A stretch of 64,000 nucleotides of DNA, taken from assembly GCF_006385805.1 (NCBI RefSeq), contig NZ_VFSG01000002.1, positions 124,001 through 188,000 of the forward strand. Reading direction: 5' to 3'. Made by a program: the position numbers and the translations under genes. The DNA comes from Streptococcus xiaochunlingii. GTDB taxonomy: Bacteria > Bacillota > Bacilli > Lactobacillales > Streptococcaceae. Positions within the stretch are counted from its first letter, which is position 1, and the number at the start of each line of letters is the position of its first letter. The notes beneath the pieces were generated by a model. It ran no database searches and was not told the DNA's origin. It saw only the letters and a program-made list of their open reading frames with translations. Positions 1 through 9,295 of the stretch are shown here, in pieces.

Positions 1-776
1 TCGTAGTGACAGCCTACTATCCTGATACGGTTGATGTGGCAGTGGTTGAGGCAGACTTGCAGGCTCGCCTAGCAGAATTGACAGATTTTATGGATTTGGG
101 TGAGGTCAAGATGGGGACGACTGCCTTGGCTGAGGAAGACTGGGCAGACAACTGGAAGAAATACTATGAGCCAGCTCGTATCACTCATGATTTGACTATC
201 GTGCCGTCTTGGACAGACTATGAGGCGACTGCTGGGGAAAAGATTATTAATCTAGATCCTGGTATGGCCTTCGGGACAGGAACCCACCCAACTACCAAGA
301 TGAGCCTTTTCGCCTTGGAACAGGTTCTTCGTGGTGGGGAAACAGTGCTAGATGTGGGGACTGGATCAGGCGTCCTCTCTATTGCTAGCTCGCTTCTAGG
401 TGCCAAGGAAATTTTCGCCTATGACCTAGACGATGTAGCGGTTCGAGTCGCTCAGGAAAATATTGAGCTCAATCCTGGTATGGAAAATATCCATGTAGCC
501 CCAGGCGATTTGCTCAAGGGTGTGGAGATTGAAGCAGACGTTATCGTGGCCAATATCTTGGCGGATATCCTCATTCATCTGACGGATGATGCTTATCGTT
601 TGGTCAAGGACGAAGGTTATCTTATCATGAGTGGCATTATCAAGGACAAGTGGGACATGGTCCGTGAGTCCGCAGAAGCTGCTGGATTTTTCCTTGAAAC
701 CCATATGATCCAAGGAGAATGGAATGCCTGTGTCTTTAAGAAAACCAAGGATGTCTCTGGTGTGATTGGAGGTTAG
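1..776 (+). CDS. prmA: Ribosomal protein L11 methyltransferase, 5' end missing
   Basis: PrmA methylates ribosomal protein L11 with S-adenosylmethionine in the cytoplasm. The open frame is already running at the window edge (first whole codon at base 3). About 60 N-terminal residues are missing compared with the usual length of roughly 316. The GTG at base 6 is an internal valine rather than the start. Visible are the linker motif [14 protein letters not shown], the substrate/SAM region [18 protein letters not shown], the SAM-binding [13 protein letters not shown], and the [10 protein letters not shown] motif of the class I methyltransferase fold. The next gene starts one base after the stop, so the two are co-transcribed and probably translationally coupled. 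Confidence is high for family and function. Confidence 0.95.
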   Translation, partial: VVTAYYPDTVDVAVVEADLQARLAELTDFMDLGEVKMGTTALAEEDWADNWKKYYEPARITHDLTIVPSWTDYEATAGEKIINLDPGMAFGTGTHPTTKMSLFALEQVLRGGETVLDVGTGSGVLSIASSLLGAKEIFAYDLDDVAVRVAQENIELNPGMENIHVAPGDLLKGVEIEADVIVANILADILIHLTDDAYRLVKDEGYLIMSGIIKDKWDMVRESAEAAGFFLETHMIQGEWNACVFKKTKDVSGVIGG

Positions 777-777
777 C

Positions 778-1527
778 ATGCAACAGTATTTTGTAAAAGG
801 TTTGGCTAGTTCCCCTGTCACTATCGAGGACAAGGAAACCAGCAAGCATATGTTTCAGGTCATGCGCTTGAAGGAAGATGATGAGGTTACCTTAGTCTTC
901 GATGATGGGATCAAGCGCTTGGCGCGCGTGCTAGATGTGGAAAACCGTCAGTTTGAATTACTCGAAGAATTAGCTGACAATGTGGAACTGCCTATTCAAG
1001 TGACCATCGCATCAGGCTTTCCCAAGGGAGACAAGCTGGAGTTTATCACTCAAAAGATGACGGAACTAGGTGCTAGTCAAATCTGGGCCTTTCCCGCAGA
1101 CTGGTCAGTCGCCAAATGGGATGGCAAGAAATTGGGAAAAAAGGTCGAGAAGCTAGAAAAAATTGCCCTTGGAGCAGCCGAGCAAAGTAAGCGGAATCGG
1201 GTTCCAAGCATTACCCTTTTTGAGAAAAAAGCAGACTTTTTAGCACAACTGGATCAGTTTGACCGCATCGTGGTGGCCTATGAAGAGTCGGCCAAAGAAG
1301 GTGAAACCGCTGCGCTAATTCAGTCACTGACTGGACTGGAAGCTGGAAGCAAACTGCTCTTTATCTTTGGACCAGAAGGTGGTCTTTCACCTGCAGAAAT
1401 CGAAAATTTTGAAGCCAAAGGAGCAGTTTTGGCAGGACTTGGCCCACGGATTCTTCGAGCAGAAACAGCGCCACTTTACGCTCTCAGCGCAGTGAGTGTT
1501 GTCACAGAATTAATAAAAAACGCGTGA
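778..1527 (+). CDS. rsmE: 16S rRNA m3U1498 methyltransferase RsmE
   Basis: RsmE methylates N3 of U1498 in 16S rRNA and is a SPOUT-class enzyme. The product is 249 aa, the usual length. Near the C-terminus it carries the knotted SAM-binding motifs FIFGPEGGLSPAEIE and LGPRILRAETAPLYAL. I place the start at ATG 778 (MQQYFVKG). GGAGG lies 7-11 bases upstream inside the end of prmA, and an in-frame TTG at 766 has no comparable site. The prmA-rsmE pair is standard in Firmicutes. The stop codon lies inside the left arm of the following terminator hairpin. Confidence 0.95.
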   Translation: MQQYFVKGLASSPVTIEDKETSKHMFQVMRLKEDDEVTLVFDDGIKRLARVLDVENRQFELLEELADNVELPIQVTIASGFPKGDKLEFITQKMTELGASQIWAFPADWSVAKWDGKKLGKKVEKLEKIALGAAEQSKRNRVPSITLFEKKADFLAQLDQFDRIVVAYEESAKEGETAALIQSLTGLEAGSKLLFIFGPEGGLSPAEIENFEAKGAVLAGLGPRILRAETAPLYALSAVSVVTELIKNA

Positions 1528-1554
1528 AGGTGATCTTCACGCGTTAATTTTTTT
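1519..1554. terminator. Bidirectional terminator between rsmE and the nucleotidase gene
   Basis: A perfect 11-bp stem (1519-1529 with 1535-1545, loop GTGAT) is followed by a T-rich tract and preceded by an A6 run, so it can work on both strands for the convergent genes. Confidence 0.9.
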
Positions 1555-1567
1555 AACTAGGAAAGAA

Positions 1568-4024
1568 TTAGTTTTCTTCTTTCTTACGAGATGGAATAAG
1601 GAAGCCAAGACTAGTCATCACTAATCCGAAAAGGGCCAAGATAGAAGCACGTTCTCCTGTTTCAGGCAAGCTTTTTTCGCGGATAGAAGGAGCGAATGCT
1701 GGCTTAGCAGTTTCTTGGCGATCTTCTACAGGGCGAGTTCCTTCTGGATTTGGTGCAGGAAGGGTAATGGTTTGTTGGCTATGAGACAGGGTGATGGTTT
1801 CATCTTGTGCCGGTTTCTGATGGTTCGGTACAAAGACAAATGAAGGGTTTCCTGTTTCAGAATGTGTTGGTTCTTCTGGTTTTGTTTCAGGTTCTACTTT
1901 TGGTTCCACATAAACAAAGCGGTATTCCCCAAATCCTTCTTGTTTAGACGGTTCAAGGTAGACGACATCTCCGTCTTTACCAACTAGTTCCTTGGCTTTA
2001 TCAGCGGTCAAGAAGCGGACATCCAGCCCCTTGATACTGTCTGTAAAGCGCCAGTTACCGTCTGCACTTGGGTTGATGTTCTTTTCTTCCAAGATGTAGT
2101 TGATGATAGCTTGGCGGTTTTCTAATCCAAGGAGTTGGTTTAGGCTAGCATCGCGAACGCCTGGGAATTTCCCGTTTGCCCGGTAGTTGTTGGTCACCAC
2201 GATAAATTCTTGATCCGCAGTTACTTCCTTACCTTGGTATTTCAAGTTGCGCACACGGCTAGCGTCTGGGTTAACCGTTTTTCCTTCGCGGTCGTATTTA
2301 TTTGGCTGGGTCACGTCGAACTCATAGGTTACCCCGTCGATAACGTCAAAGTTGTAGGTCCGGTAGTTAGGGTTGACAAGCTGTTGAGGCTCTTTACTGG
2401 TTGGGTCGATCGTGTTGAATTGTCCAGCAGACATTTCCAACCATTCCTTAAGTTGGGAACCAGTCACCTTGAGGATGGCAGTGACATTATCATAGAGATA
2501 AAGGTCAGCGACGTTCTTGATAGCGATTGGGCCAGCAGGGATATCTGTGTAGGCAGTGGCATCTCCACGTGTACCCGCCTTAAATGGTGCTGCAGCAGAG
2601 AGGATTGGAAGGTTGGCTTCCGGAGTTCCTGCTAATTCTTTCTTAGCATACCAAATTTGTGCGTTGTTCACGATTTGGACAGATGGATCATCCTTCACAA
2701 GGGCAAAGTAGCTAGTGATTGGAGCAGAAGTAGTTCCGACTTGTTGGCGGACGTATTTGACTGTTCCTTCATGCGCTTCTTTCGCAATCTCGGTGATGCG
2801 CTCATCGGCTACTTTTGATTTGGTGTCGATCTTGCGGATGGCAGCCTTGCTTCCAACAACAGACCATTTACCATCGGTATAGCGCAGATTGAGGTCGATC
2901 ACCCCAAGGTGGTCGCCGTATTTTCCAGCCATGGTAACGGGTGTTCCGTTGATTTTACCGTTTACACCGTCGACGCCCGCATATTTTTCGTAGAAGCCAG
3001 TTCCGTTTCCGCTTGGGAATTCTGCGTGAGAGTGTCCTGTTACAACTGCATCAACGCCTGGGAGGCTGGCGATTTGGTAGCCTTCGTTTTCTTCACCTTT
3101 TTCGTACTTGTCATCTCCGATACCAGAGTGAGAGAGAACGAGGACGACATCTGCTCCGGCTTTGCGCATTTCTGGAATGATGGCTTGGATGGCTTCGACG
3201 GAGTCATTGACCTTGACCTTACCTTCAAGGTTAGCCTTGTCCCAGCTGAGGATTTGTGGAGGAACAATCCCTGTTACCCCGATATTAACATCGACTGAAC
3301 GACCGTTCTTATCGGTATAGGTCTTTTTTATGATCTTATATGGGTCGTAGACAAAAGCGCCAGTCTTTGCATCCACAACGTTGGCATTGACGATTGGCAT
3401 GCCGGCAGTAGAGATGACCTTTTTAAGGTAGTCTAGTCCGTAGTTGAATTCGTGGTTTCCAAGCGTTCCTGCATCAAAGCCTAATTTTTGAAGAGCTGTA
3501 TACATAGGGTGTTGCTCGCCGTCTTTGATGGGATTAACGATGGCCTTGTAGGTACCGAGAGGAGTTCCTTGGATAGTATCTCCGTTATCAACGAGGAGGA
3601 CGTTGCTGTTTTCTTTTTTTGCATCTTCGATCAAGACAGCTGTTTTTGCCAGACCAACGTTTTGCGCCGGTTTGTCTTGGTAATAGTCATAGTTGACCAA
3701 GTTGGTATGAAGGTCCGTTGTCGCAAGGATGCGGACGTCGACTTCTTGCCCCTCAACTGGAGCGGTCGCTTTTGCGTCACTGGCGCTATTTTGAGGTGCA
3801 GCTGGAGTCGCTTCGGTTGCTGTAGTAGCGGCTTCTCCGCTAGCAGTCAGAGTGTTATTGCTAGTAGATGCTTCAGGAGACGCAGGAGTTGCAGCTTCTG
3901 TGACAGCAGTTGCTGACGAATCAGTTGCGCTTGAGCTTGTCGCTTCATCTGCCTGGGCAGTCGTCGTTGCCAAGAAAGCAGCAGCAAGGCTGAATAGGGC
4001 AGCCTGTTTACGGTATGATGACAT
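1568..4024 (-). CDS. Cell-wall-anchored 2',3'-cyclic phosphodiesterase / nucleotidase (CpdB/UshA family)
   Basis: An 818-aa surface protein. An N-terminal signal peptide with an Ala-rich segment is followed by a low-complexity Ser/Thr/Ala/Glu region (to about residue 95). The calcineurin-like metallophosphatase domain has metal-ligand motifs TTDLHTN, DNGDTIQGT, LGNHEFNYG, LSHSGIGD and TGHSHAEF. A 5'-nucleotidase C-terminal domain comes next, then a Pro/Glu spacer and a sorting signal (LPETG, hydrophobic helix, SRKKEEN tail). Family members (S. agalactiae CdnP, S. suis SntA) hydrolyse extracellular cyclic nucleotides and nucleotides, which provides nucleosides and can blunt host STING or adenosine signalling. 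The exact substrate here is inferred. ATG 4024 has a strong AGGAGG ribosome site, and a TATAAT -10 lies at 4057-4062 on this strand. It is monocistronic. Confidence 0.9.
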   Translation of the reverse strand: MSSYRKQAALFSLAAAFLATTTAQADEATSSSATDSSATAVTEAATPASPEASTSNNTLTASGEAATTATEATPAAPQNSASDAKATAPVEGQEVDVRILATTDLHTNLVNYDYYQDKPAQNVGLAKTAVLIEDAKKENSNVLLVDNGDTIQGTPLGTYKAIVNPIKDGEQHPMYTALQKLGFDAGTLGNHEFNYGLDYLKKVISTAGMPIVNANVVDAKTGAFVYDPYKIIKKTYTDKNGRSVDVNIGVTGIVPPQILSWDKANLEGKVKVNDSVEAIQAIIPEMRKAGADVVLVLSHSGIGDDKYEKGEENEGYQIASLPGVDAVVTGHSHAEFPSGNGTGFYEKYAGVDGVNGKINGTPVTMAGKYGDHLGVIDLNLRYTDGKWSVVGSKAAIRKIDTKSKVADERITEIAKEAHEGTVKYVRQQVGTTSAPITSYFALVKDDPSVQIVNNAQIWYAKKELAGTPEANLPILSAAAPFKAGTRGDATAYTDIPAGPIAIKNVADLYLYDNVTAILKVTGSQLKEWLEMSAGQFNTIDPTSKEPQQLVNPNYRTYNFDVIDGVTYEFDVTQPNKYDREGKTVNPDASRVRNLKYQGKEVTADQEFIVVTNNYRANGKFPGVRDASLNQLLGLENRQAIINYILEEKNINPSADGNWRFTDSIKGLDVRFLTADKAKELVGKDGDVVYLEPSKQEGFGEYRFVYVEPKVEPETKPEEPTHSETGNPSFVFVPNHQKPAQDETITLSHSQQTITLPAPNPEGTRPVEDRQETAKPAFAPSIREKSLPETGERASILALFGLVMTSLGFLIPSRKKEEN

Positions 4025-4239
4025 GGTTGTCCTCCTAAATAAAATGATGTCTTTCTATTATATCTTATTTTGTTCAGAATGTATTCGTTTTCGTAGGATT
4101 TCTATATGATAAATGGATAAAATTTCCTATAAAAGCCGAAAGAAAGCCTAAAAACTGAAGAAAAATTTTTTTAAGTTCGGAAATTGTGCTACTTATTTTT
4201 GGGGAAGCGAGCCCTTTCTCGGAAAGTCAATCGGACTAG

Positions 4240-4268
4240 TTTTCATATAGAGCTAAAAGTGATAGAAT
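4240..4268 (+). promoter_or_regulatory. Promoter of relA
   Basis: TTTTCA (4240-4245), a 17-bp spacer and TAGAAT (4263-4268), with a TG extended -10 immediately upstream. The interval 4025-4239 otherwise holds only the AT-rich promoter region of the divergent nucleotidase gene. Confidence 0.65.
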
Positions 4269-4295
4269 AGAAGGCAAGAAAGTGGAGAAAACTAG

Positions 4296-6515
4296 ATGCC
4301 GAAAGAAGAACCTTTAACAGGGGGCCAGGTTATTGCCCTTACCAAAAAATACTTGTCGGGAGAGGATGTTGCATTTGTAGAAAAAGCTCTCCTTTATGCG
4401 GTCGACTGCCATAGTGGGCAATTCCGTAAATCAGGAGAACCCTATATCATCCACCCTATTCAAGTTGCCGGCATTTTGGCAAAATTGAAGTTGGATGCTG
4501 TGACGGTTGCCTGTGGTTTTTTGCACGACGTTGTCGAGGATACAGACGCGACCCTAGATGATTTAGAACGCGAATTTGGACACGATGTCCGAGTGATTGT
4601 TGATGGAGTGACCAAGCTCGGGAAGGTCAAATACAAGTCCCATGAAGAGCAGCTAGCAGAGAACCACCGCAAGATGCTCATGGCCATGTCTCAGGACATC
4701 CGTGTCATCTTGGTCAAGCTAGCAGACCGCTTGCACAACATGCGGACTTTGAAGCATTTACGCAAGGACAAGCAAGAACGGATTTCCCAGGAAACCATGG
4801 AAATCTATGCACCACTAGCCCACCGTCTCGGGATTTCCAGCGTCAAGTGGGAATTGGAAGATCTATCCTTCCGTTATCTGAACGAAGTCGAGTTCTATAA
4901 AATTTCCCATATGATGAAGGAGAAGCGTCGCGAGCGGGAAGCCTTGGTAGAAGAAGTTGTCCAAAAGATCGAGTCCTATGCGGCAGAACGCCACCTCTAT
5001 GGGAAAATCTATGGTCGTCCTAAGCATATCTACTCCATCTACCGCAAGATGCAGGATAAGAAGAAACGCTTTGATGAAATCTATGATTTGATTGCCATTC
5101 GCTGTATCCTGGAATCACCGAGCGATGTCTACGCCATGCTGGGCTATATCCACGAGTTGTGGAAGCCTATGCCAGGCCGTTTCAAGGACTACATCGCCAA
5201 TCGTAAGGCCAATGGTTACCAGTCCATCCATACCACTGTTTACGGTCCAAAAGGTCCCATCGAGTTCCAGATCCGTACAAAGGAAATGCACGAGGTTGCT
5301 GAGTACGGGGTTGCGGCACACTGGGCCTATAAGAAAGGAATCAAGGGCCAAGTCAACAGCAAAGAATCGGCTATTGGGATGAACTGGATCAAGGAGATGA
5401 TGGAACTCCAAGACCAGGCGGATGATGCCAAGGAATTTGTTGATACTGTCAAAGAAAACTATCTGGCAGAAGAGATTTATGTCTTTACTCCAGATGGAGC
5501 GGTTCGTTCTCTTCCAAAGGATTCTGGACCGATTGACTTTGCCTATGAGATTCATACCAAGATCGGGGAAAAAGCGACTGGTGCCAAGGTTAATGGCCGT
5601 ATGGTTCCTTTGACTACCAAGCTGAAAACGGGTGACCAGGTTGAAATCATCACCAATCCAAATTCATTTGGTCCAAGCCGTGACTGGCTCAATATCGTCA
5701 AGACCAGCAAGGCGCGTAATAAGATCCGCCAATTCTTTAAGAACCAAGACAAGGAACTCTCGATCAACCGTGGACGAGAGTTGCTCATGGCTCAATTCCA
5801 TGAGCATGATATGATTGCCAACAAGTTCATGGACAAGAAGCACATGGACAAGGTCTTGCAAAAGACCAGCTACAAGACCGAAGAGGCCCTGTTTGCGGCT
5901 ATTGGTTTTGGAGAAGTAGGAGCCATCTCTGTCTTTAACCGTTTGACAGAAGAAGAGCGTCGCGAAGAGGAAAAGGCCAAGGCGCGTGCAGAAGCTGAAG
6001 AGCTGGTCAAAGGTGGCGAGGTCAAGGTTGAAAACAAAAAAGACACCCTCAAGGTCCGCCATGAAGGTGGCGTGGTTATCCAAGGGGCTTCCGGTCTCTT
6101 GATCCGGATTGCCAAGTGTTGCAATCCCGTCCCAGGAGATACAATTGTCGGTTACATTACCAAAGGACGTGGGGTTGCCATTCACCGTCAAGACTGTATG
6201 AACCTACGGGCCCAAGACAACTACGAGCAACGCTTGATCGACGTCGAGTGGGAAGACAATAACACGACCAAGGACTACATCGCCCATATCGATATATATG
6301 GCCTCAACCGCGCAGGCCTCCTCAACGATGTCCTTCAAGTCCTCTCCAATACGGCCAAGATGATCTCAACCGTCAATGCCCAACCAACCAAAGATATGAA
6401 GTTTGCCAATATCCACATTTCCTTTGGGATTCCAAACCTGTCCATGTTGACAACGGTGGTGGATAAGATTAAGAGTGTGCCGGAGGTGTACTCTGTTAAG
6501 CGGACCAACGGCTAA
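4296..6515 (+). CDS. relA: Bifunctional (p)ppGpp synthetase/hydrolase Rel
   Basis: The long RelA/SpoT homologue makes and degrades the alarmone (p)ppGpp in the stringent response on ribosomes. It is 739 aa, normal for streptococci. Domain order: HD hydrolase (residues about 45-150, with HPIQVA and FLHDVVEDT), synthetase (about 235-350, with GRPKHIYSIYRKM and NGYQSIHTTVYGP), TGS (IYVFTPDGAVRSLPKDSGP), a Cys/His-containing module (KCCNPVPGDTIVGY, HRQDC) and a C-terminal ACT domain. The hydrolase HD pair is intact, so both activities are expected. ATG 4296 follows a weak GTGGAG site. Downstream lies a small palindromic repeat and then dtd, the same pairing as in other streptococci. Confidence 0.96.
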   Translation: MPKEEPLTGGQVIALTKKYLSGEDVAFVEKALLYAVDCHSGQFRKSGEPYIIHPIQVAGILAKLKLDAVTVACGFLHDVVEDTDATLDDLEREFGHDVRVIVDGVTKLGKVKYKSHEEQLAENHRKMLMAMSQDIRVILVKLADRLHNMRTLKHLRKDKQERISQETMEIYAPLAHRLGISSVKWELEDLSFRYLNEVEFYKISHMMKEKRREREALVEEVVQKIESYAAERHLYGKIYGRPKHIYSIYRKMQDKKKRFDEIYDLIAIRCILESPSDVYAMLGYIHELWKPMPGRFKDYIANRKANGYQSIHTTVYGPKGPIEFQIRTKEMHEVAEYGVAAHWAYKKGIKGQVNSKESAIGMNWIKEMMELQDQADDAKEFVDTVKENYLAEEIYVFTPDGAVRSLPKDSGPIDFAYEIHTKIGEKATGAKVNGRMVPLTTKLKTGDQVEIITNPNSFGPSRDWLNIVKTSKARNKIRQFFKNQDKELSINRGRELLMAQFHEHDMIANKFMDKKHMDKVLQKTSYKTEEALFAAIGFGEVGAISVFNRLTEEERREEEKAKARAEAEELVKGGEVKVENKKDTLKVRHEGGVVIQGASGLLIRIAKCCNPVPGDTIVGYITKGRGVAIHRQDCMNLRAQDNYEQRLIDVEWEDNNTTKDYIAHIDIYGLNRAGLLNDVLQVLSNTAKMISTVNAQPTKDMKFANIHISFGIPNLSMLTTVVDKIKSVPEVYSVKRTNG

Positions 6516-6523
6516 TCTTCTGC

Positions 6524-6609
6524 GAAAATCGACTTCATACTGCGTTAGTTTCGACTGGCCTAACTACAGTTATGCCTGCGTCTCACTGCCTTGTCTGATG
6601 TCGATTTTC
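6524..6609. repeat. BOX-like palindromic intergenic element
   Basis: An 86-bp element bounded by perfect 10-bp inverted repeats, GAAAATCGAC at 6524-6533 and its complement at 6600-6609. The inside is GC-richer than the flanks, with TAACTACAGTTATGCCTGCG in the middle. The layout and ends resemble boxA/boxC-type BOX elements of mitis-group streptococci. I assign the class by resemblance only. Confidence 0.55.
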
Positions 6610-6658
6610 TTTGAAACATAGTGGTGAACCCAATAGATTGTATAAATAGGATAATAAG

Positions 6659-7102
6659 ATGAAATTAGTAATTCAACGGGTCAAAAGTGCCTCGGTTTCT
6701 ATTGACGGTCAAGTTTATAGTCAGATTCAAGAAGGTCTTCTTCTCCTAGTGGGAGTGGGGCCGGAGGATGACCAGAAGGATCTGGAATATGCGGTGCGGA
6801 AGGTTACCCAAATGCGGATTTTCTCGGATGAAGAAGGGAAGATGAACTTATCTGTCAAGGATATTCAAGGGGAAATCCTCTCAGTTTCGCAGTTTACCCT
6901 CTTTGCCCAGACAAAAAAAGGCAATCGTCCAGCCTTTATTGGGGCAGCTAGTCCAGAGATGGCCAGCCAGCTCTACGATGACTTCAATGATTTGTTAGAA
7001 AAGGAAGTCCCTGTCAAACGTGGGATCTTCGCTGCAGAAATGGCAATCGAACTCATTAATGATGGCCCAGTGACTATCATCCTCAATACGAAAAATCCAT
7101 AG
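6659..7102 (+). CDS. dtd: D-aminoacyl-tRNA deacylase
   Basis: DTD hydrolyses D-aminoacyl-tRNAs and proofreads translation. The 147-aa length matches the family. Diagnostic motifs are present: LLVGVGPED near the N-terminus, [19 protein letters not shown] (the SQ-x-T-L active-site segment) and the C-terminal [11 protein letters not shown] (Gly-cisPro-like NxGPVT motif). It starts at ATG 6659 after a GGATAATAAG stretch, which is a weak ribosome site. It follows relA by 143 bp with the repeat element between, so a separate promoter or read-through from relA are both possible. Confidence 0.95.
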   Translation: MKLVIQRVKSASVSIDGQVYSQIQEGLLLLVGVGPEDDQKDLEYAVRKVTQMRIFSDEEGKMNLSVKDIQGEILSVSQFTLFAQTKKGNRPAFIGAASPEMASQLYDDFNDLLEKEVPVKRGIFAAEMAIELINDGPVTIILNTKNP

Positions 7103-7104
7103 AA

Positions 7105-7133
7105 AAACAAGCCCTTGATTAAAGGGCTTGTTT
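7105..7133 (+). terminator. Hairpin terminator after dtd
   Basis: A 12-bp stem (7105-7116 with 7122-7133, loop GATTA). The T tract is only three bases, so termination may be partial. Confidence 0.65.
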
Positions 7134-7221
7134 GAATGTAGACAAATTACTTTTTACTTAGGATAGCTGGATAACTTTTCAAAAAAATCCTTATATTACT
7201 TTGAGTTGTCGAAGTAAATCC

Positions 7222-7359
7222 GAAACTTTCCGCCGTGAGAAAAATGCTTGAAACATTGTTGTTTCAAGCACTTGGGAGTTTTGAAACCTTAGGTTCAAAA
7301 CTAAGTCATGGAACTTCGTAGAAGTTCGCTGACGTCCGTACTCACCTAAGGAAAGTTTC
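7222..7359. repeat. 138-bp hairpin-rich intergenic element with 10-bp terminal inverted repeats
   Basis: Ends GAAACTTTCC (7222-7231) and GGAAAGTTTC (7350-7359) are perfect inverted repeats. Inside are three consecutive stems: an 11-bp perfect stem (7245-7255/7260-7270), an imperfect 10-bp stem (7278-7289/7291-7301), and a 7-bp stem with a 3-nt loop (7311-7317/7321-7327). No ORF is visible. It sits between the converging dtd and repressor genes. Its right end recurs at 9254-9274. Confidence 0.6.
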
Positions 7360-7395
7360 TAGGAATACTATTTCTTCAATCTGACATGCTCTTAA

Positions 7396-8049
7396 TCAGA
7401 GGGCATGTTTTTCTATGTAAAGTTGTTGGGCAATCAGATGATTGATCTGGATGTCTTGGTCTTTAATCTGGAGCTTATAGAGGCCAGTGTAATCGTCGTA
7501 TCCTTTGAAGAGAATGTCATCTCCAATGGTCAGTTGGATCTGGTCTAAAAAATTCAGCAATTCAAAGCTATCCTGGACTCTTCGCAAACGATAGGTTCCC
7601 AGTTCGCTGACATCACTCAAACGGTCCTGGTAAGCCTCGATGAGGAGTTGTCCTTTAGGTGGAATAGTTCCTCCGTGGGGGCAGGTCCTAGGAGTGTCTA
7701 ACATCTGGTCAAGTTTATCGATAAAGCGGTCGGAGACAGTATGCTCGAGCACCTCAGCCTCTTCATGGACTTCTTCAGTTGTATAGCTCAGTTTTTTGAG
7801 CAAGAACACTTCAATCAATCGGTGCTTGCGAAAGAGATCGGAAACTGTTTGAAGGCCGAGCTCGGTAAGCAGATAGCCGTGGGTCTTATCCTTGATGAGG
7901 AGATTCTCCGAGATCATTCGCTTGACCATCTCAGTCACGGCTGGAGGCGAAACCTGCATCCGGGCCGCAATCTCTTTGTTACTAATTTTTTCATGTTGCG
8001 TGCCAATTTCATAGATGCACTTGAGGTAATCTTCTTTATTTGGTGTCAT
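7396..8049 (-). CDS. fimR: DtxR/MntR-family manganese-dependent repressor (FimR/ScaR type)
   Basis: A 217-aa metalloregulator. The N-terminal winged helix (KISNKEIAARMQVSPPAVTEMVKRM) is followed by the metal-binding/dimerisation domain (FRKHRLIEVFLL, VHEEAEVLEHTVSDRFIDKLD, CPHGGTIP) and a C-terminal FeoA/SH3-like domain. Relatives PsaR, ScaR and SloR, loaded with Mn(II), repress high-affinity manganese import. Here the expected target is the operator upstream of fimC at 12446-12470, about 4 kb away. ATG 8049 follows AAGAGG, and a TATACT -10 lies at 8076-8081 on this strand. The gene name follows the S. parasanguinis naming and is inferred from neighbourhood. Confidence 0.92.
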   Translation of the reverse strand: MTPNKEDYLKCIYEIGTQHEKISNKEIAARMQVSPPAVTEMVKRMISENLLIKDKTHGYLLTELGLQTVSDLFRKHRLIEVFLLKKLSYTTEEVHEEAEVLEHTVSDRFIDKLDQMLDTPRTCPHGGTIPPKGQLLIEAYQDRLSDVSELGTYRLRRVQDSFELLNFLDQIQLTIGDDILFKGYDDYTGLYKLQIKDQDIQINHLIAQQLYIEKHAL

Positions 8050-8120
8050 AGGGTCCTCTTTTCTTCGCTCCTTCTAGTATATCAAAAAAAGCGCAAAATG
8101 GCTTGGCCAGTGGATAGGAA

Positions 8121-8149
8121 TTGTCTGGGAGGGCGAAAGATGATAGTAT
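8121..8149 (+). promoter_or_regulatory. Promoter of the DUF3114-like gene
   Basis: TTGTCT (8121-8126), a 17-bp spacer and TAGTAT (8144-8149), with an extended TG. The ATG used lies 41 bases downstream. Confidence 0.6.
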
Positions 8150-8189
8150 AGAAGCATAAACCGAAAACAATATGGAAAGGAGGGGGCAG

Positions 8190-9215
8190 ATGAAGCGACG
8201 GGAATTAGAAAAACTGGGCTGGACGACCAGAGGTCTCAGCTACTTAGAAAAACGACTGCAGTCTTGCGAAGATGAAGCAAGAAGGCAAGACTGTTACCGC
8301 TCTGTCTTTGTCTTTGCCAGCCCTCTTTTCCAAGAGATGTGGCAGAGAGAACTGCAAGGGTTGACGGAAGGCCGTGCCCAGGCCTTCTTAAGAGGGGTCA
8401 TGCACCTCTGTCTCATGCCACGGGATTTATCGGGAACCTGTGAAGAGACCGCCTTCTTACTGAAGCGGTTCTGGCCAGCTTGCCCGCCTCATTCACCTTT
8501 TTGGTCCTCTTTTTCAAGAGTGGTCCAAGTAGCATTTGCTCAGGATCCATTAGCTAGCAAAGAGGGAGACCAGCTCTTAAAACGCCAGATCCACCAGTTC
8601 CGCTATCTGCTCTCTGCATACCAGGCCCAGTGGATTCGGGAGCATTATGCCAAAACTGGACAGACTGATGAAGAGGCGCTACAAGCTTACTTACAGGAGA
8701 CAAAAGGAATTAAAATCGATGCTTATGCGGCGGCTCGTCTCCACAATAAGGTCTATGTGGATCAAGACGGCCAGCTCGCCTTCCCATCTCGTGCCCAGAC
8801 TCAGTTGAATTTTAAGGTCTTGCTTAACTTTCATACAGAGTATATCCTGGATCAGGGTGGCCAGTTTCTCAACGAAGTGGATCCGAATCAGATTTCTGAA
8901 AATGGCATTGTCAATGGAGCCAGTTTCAACTATGGCTTAGCTAGAGGCCGAACCCATAAGGACTTGGATATCGATCCCGTTAAACCGTGGGATCCGCCAT
9001 TTCGTAAGAAAGTTCTCTATCAGCAAGGTGTTCGCTACCTAGCTCCAAAGAATGATCGTGGAGAGCAGGGTTATTGGAGCCGGAAGGGAACCTTTGCACA
9101 AGGAGGCAAGAGCTACAAGCAACAGGTAGCAAAGCGTGTGCGGCGCTTCCTCAGAGGCATCCCACGCTTACGCTGGCGAGTCCTCCTTCAGAATGGACTC
9201 CATCGGATTTTATAG
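8190..9215 (+). CDS. DUF3114-like hypothetical protein
   Basis: A 341-aa soluble protein without signal peptide or membrane segment. The N-terminal half is basic and helical. The C-terminal third carries the recognisable stretch GIVNGASFNYG followed by HKDLDIDPVKPWDPPFRKK. I associate this with the streptococcal DUF3114 family from memory; no biochemical function is known to me. I chose ATG 8190 because the strong AAAGGAGGGGG site ends just before it. The ATG at 8172 would leave that site inside the gene. The Asp-rich HKDLDID segment could bind a metal, but that is a guess. It lies between the Mn repressor and the fim block. Confidence 0.7.
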   Translation: MKRRELEKLGWTTRGLSYLEKRLQSCEDEARRQDCYRSVFVFASPLFQEMWQRELQGLTEGRAQAFLRGVMHLCLMPRDLSGTCEETAFLLKRFWPACPPHSPFWSSFSRVVQVAFAQDPLASKEGDQLLKRQIHQFRYLLSAYQAQWIREHYAKTGQTDEEALQAYLQETKGIKIDAYAAARLHNKVYVDQDGQLAFPSRAQTQLNFKVLLNFHTEYILDQGGQFLNEVDPNQISENGIVNGASFNYGLARGRTHKDLDIDPVKPWDPPFRKKVLYQQGVRYLAPKNDRGEQGYWSRKGTFAQGGKSYKQQVAKRVRRFLRGIPRLRWRVLLQNGLHRIL

Positions 9216-9253
9216 TAGTCCTCTTTCGGATTGAAGAAAAAGGACTCTTAGAA

Positions 9254-9274
9254 ACTCACTTAAGGAAAGTCTCT
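9254..9274 (+). repeat. Partial copy of the right end of the 7.2-kb repeat
   Basis: Twenty-one bases match 7340-7360 with two mismatches, including TAAGGAAAG. The rest of the element is not visible, so this looks like a decayed or truncated copy. Confidence 0.4.
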
Positions 9275-9295
9275 GAACGAATTTTGTAAATATAG

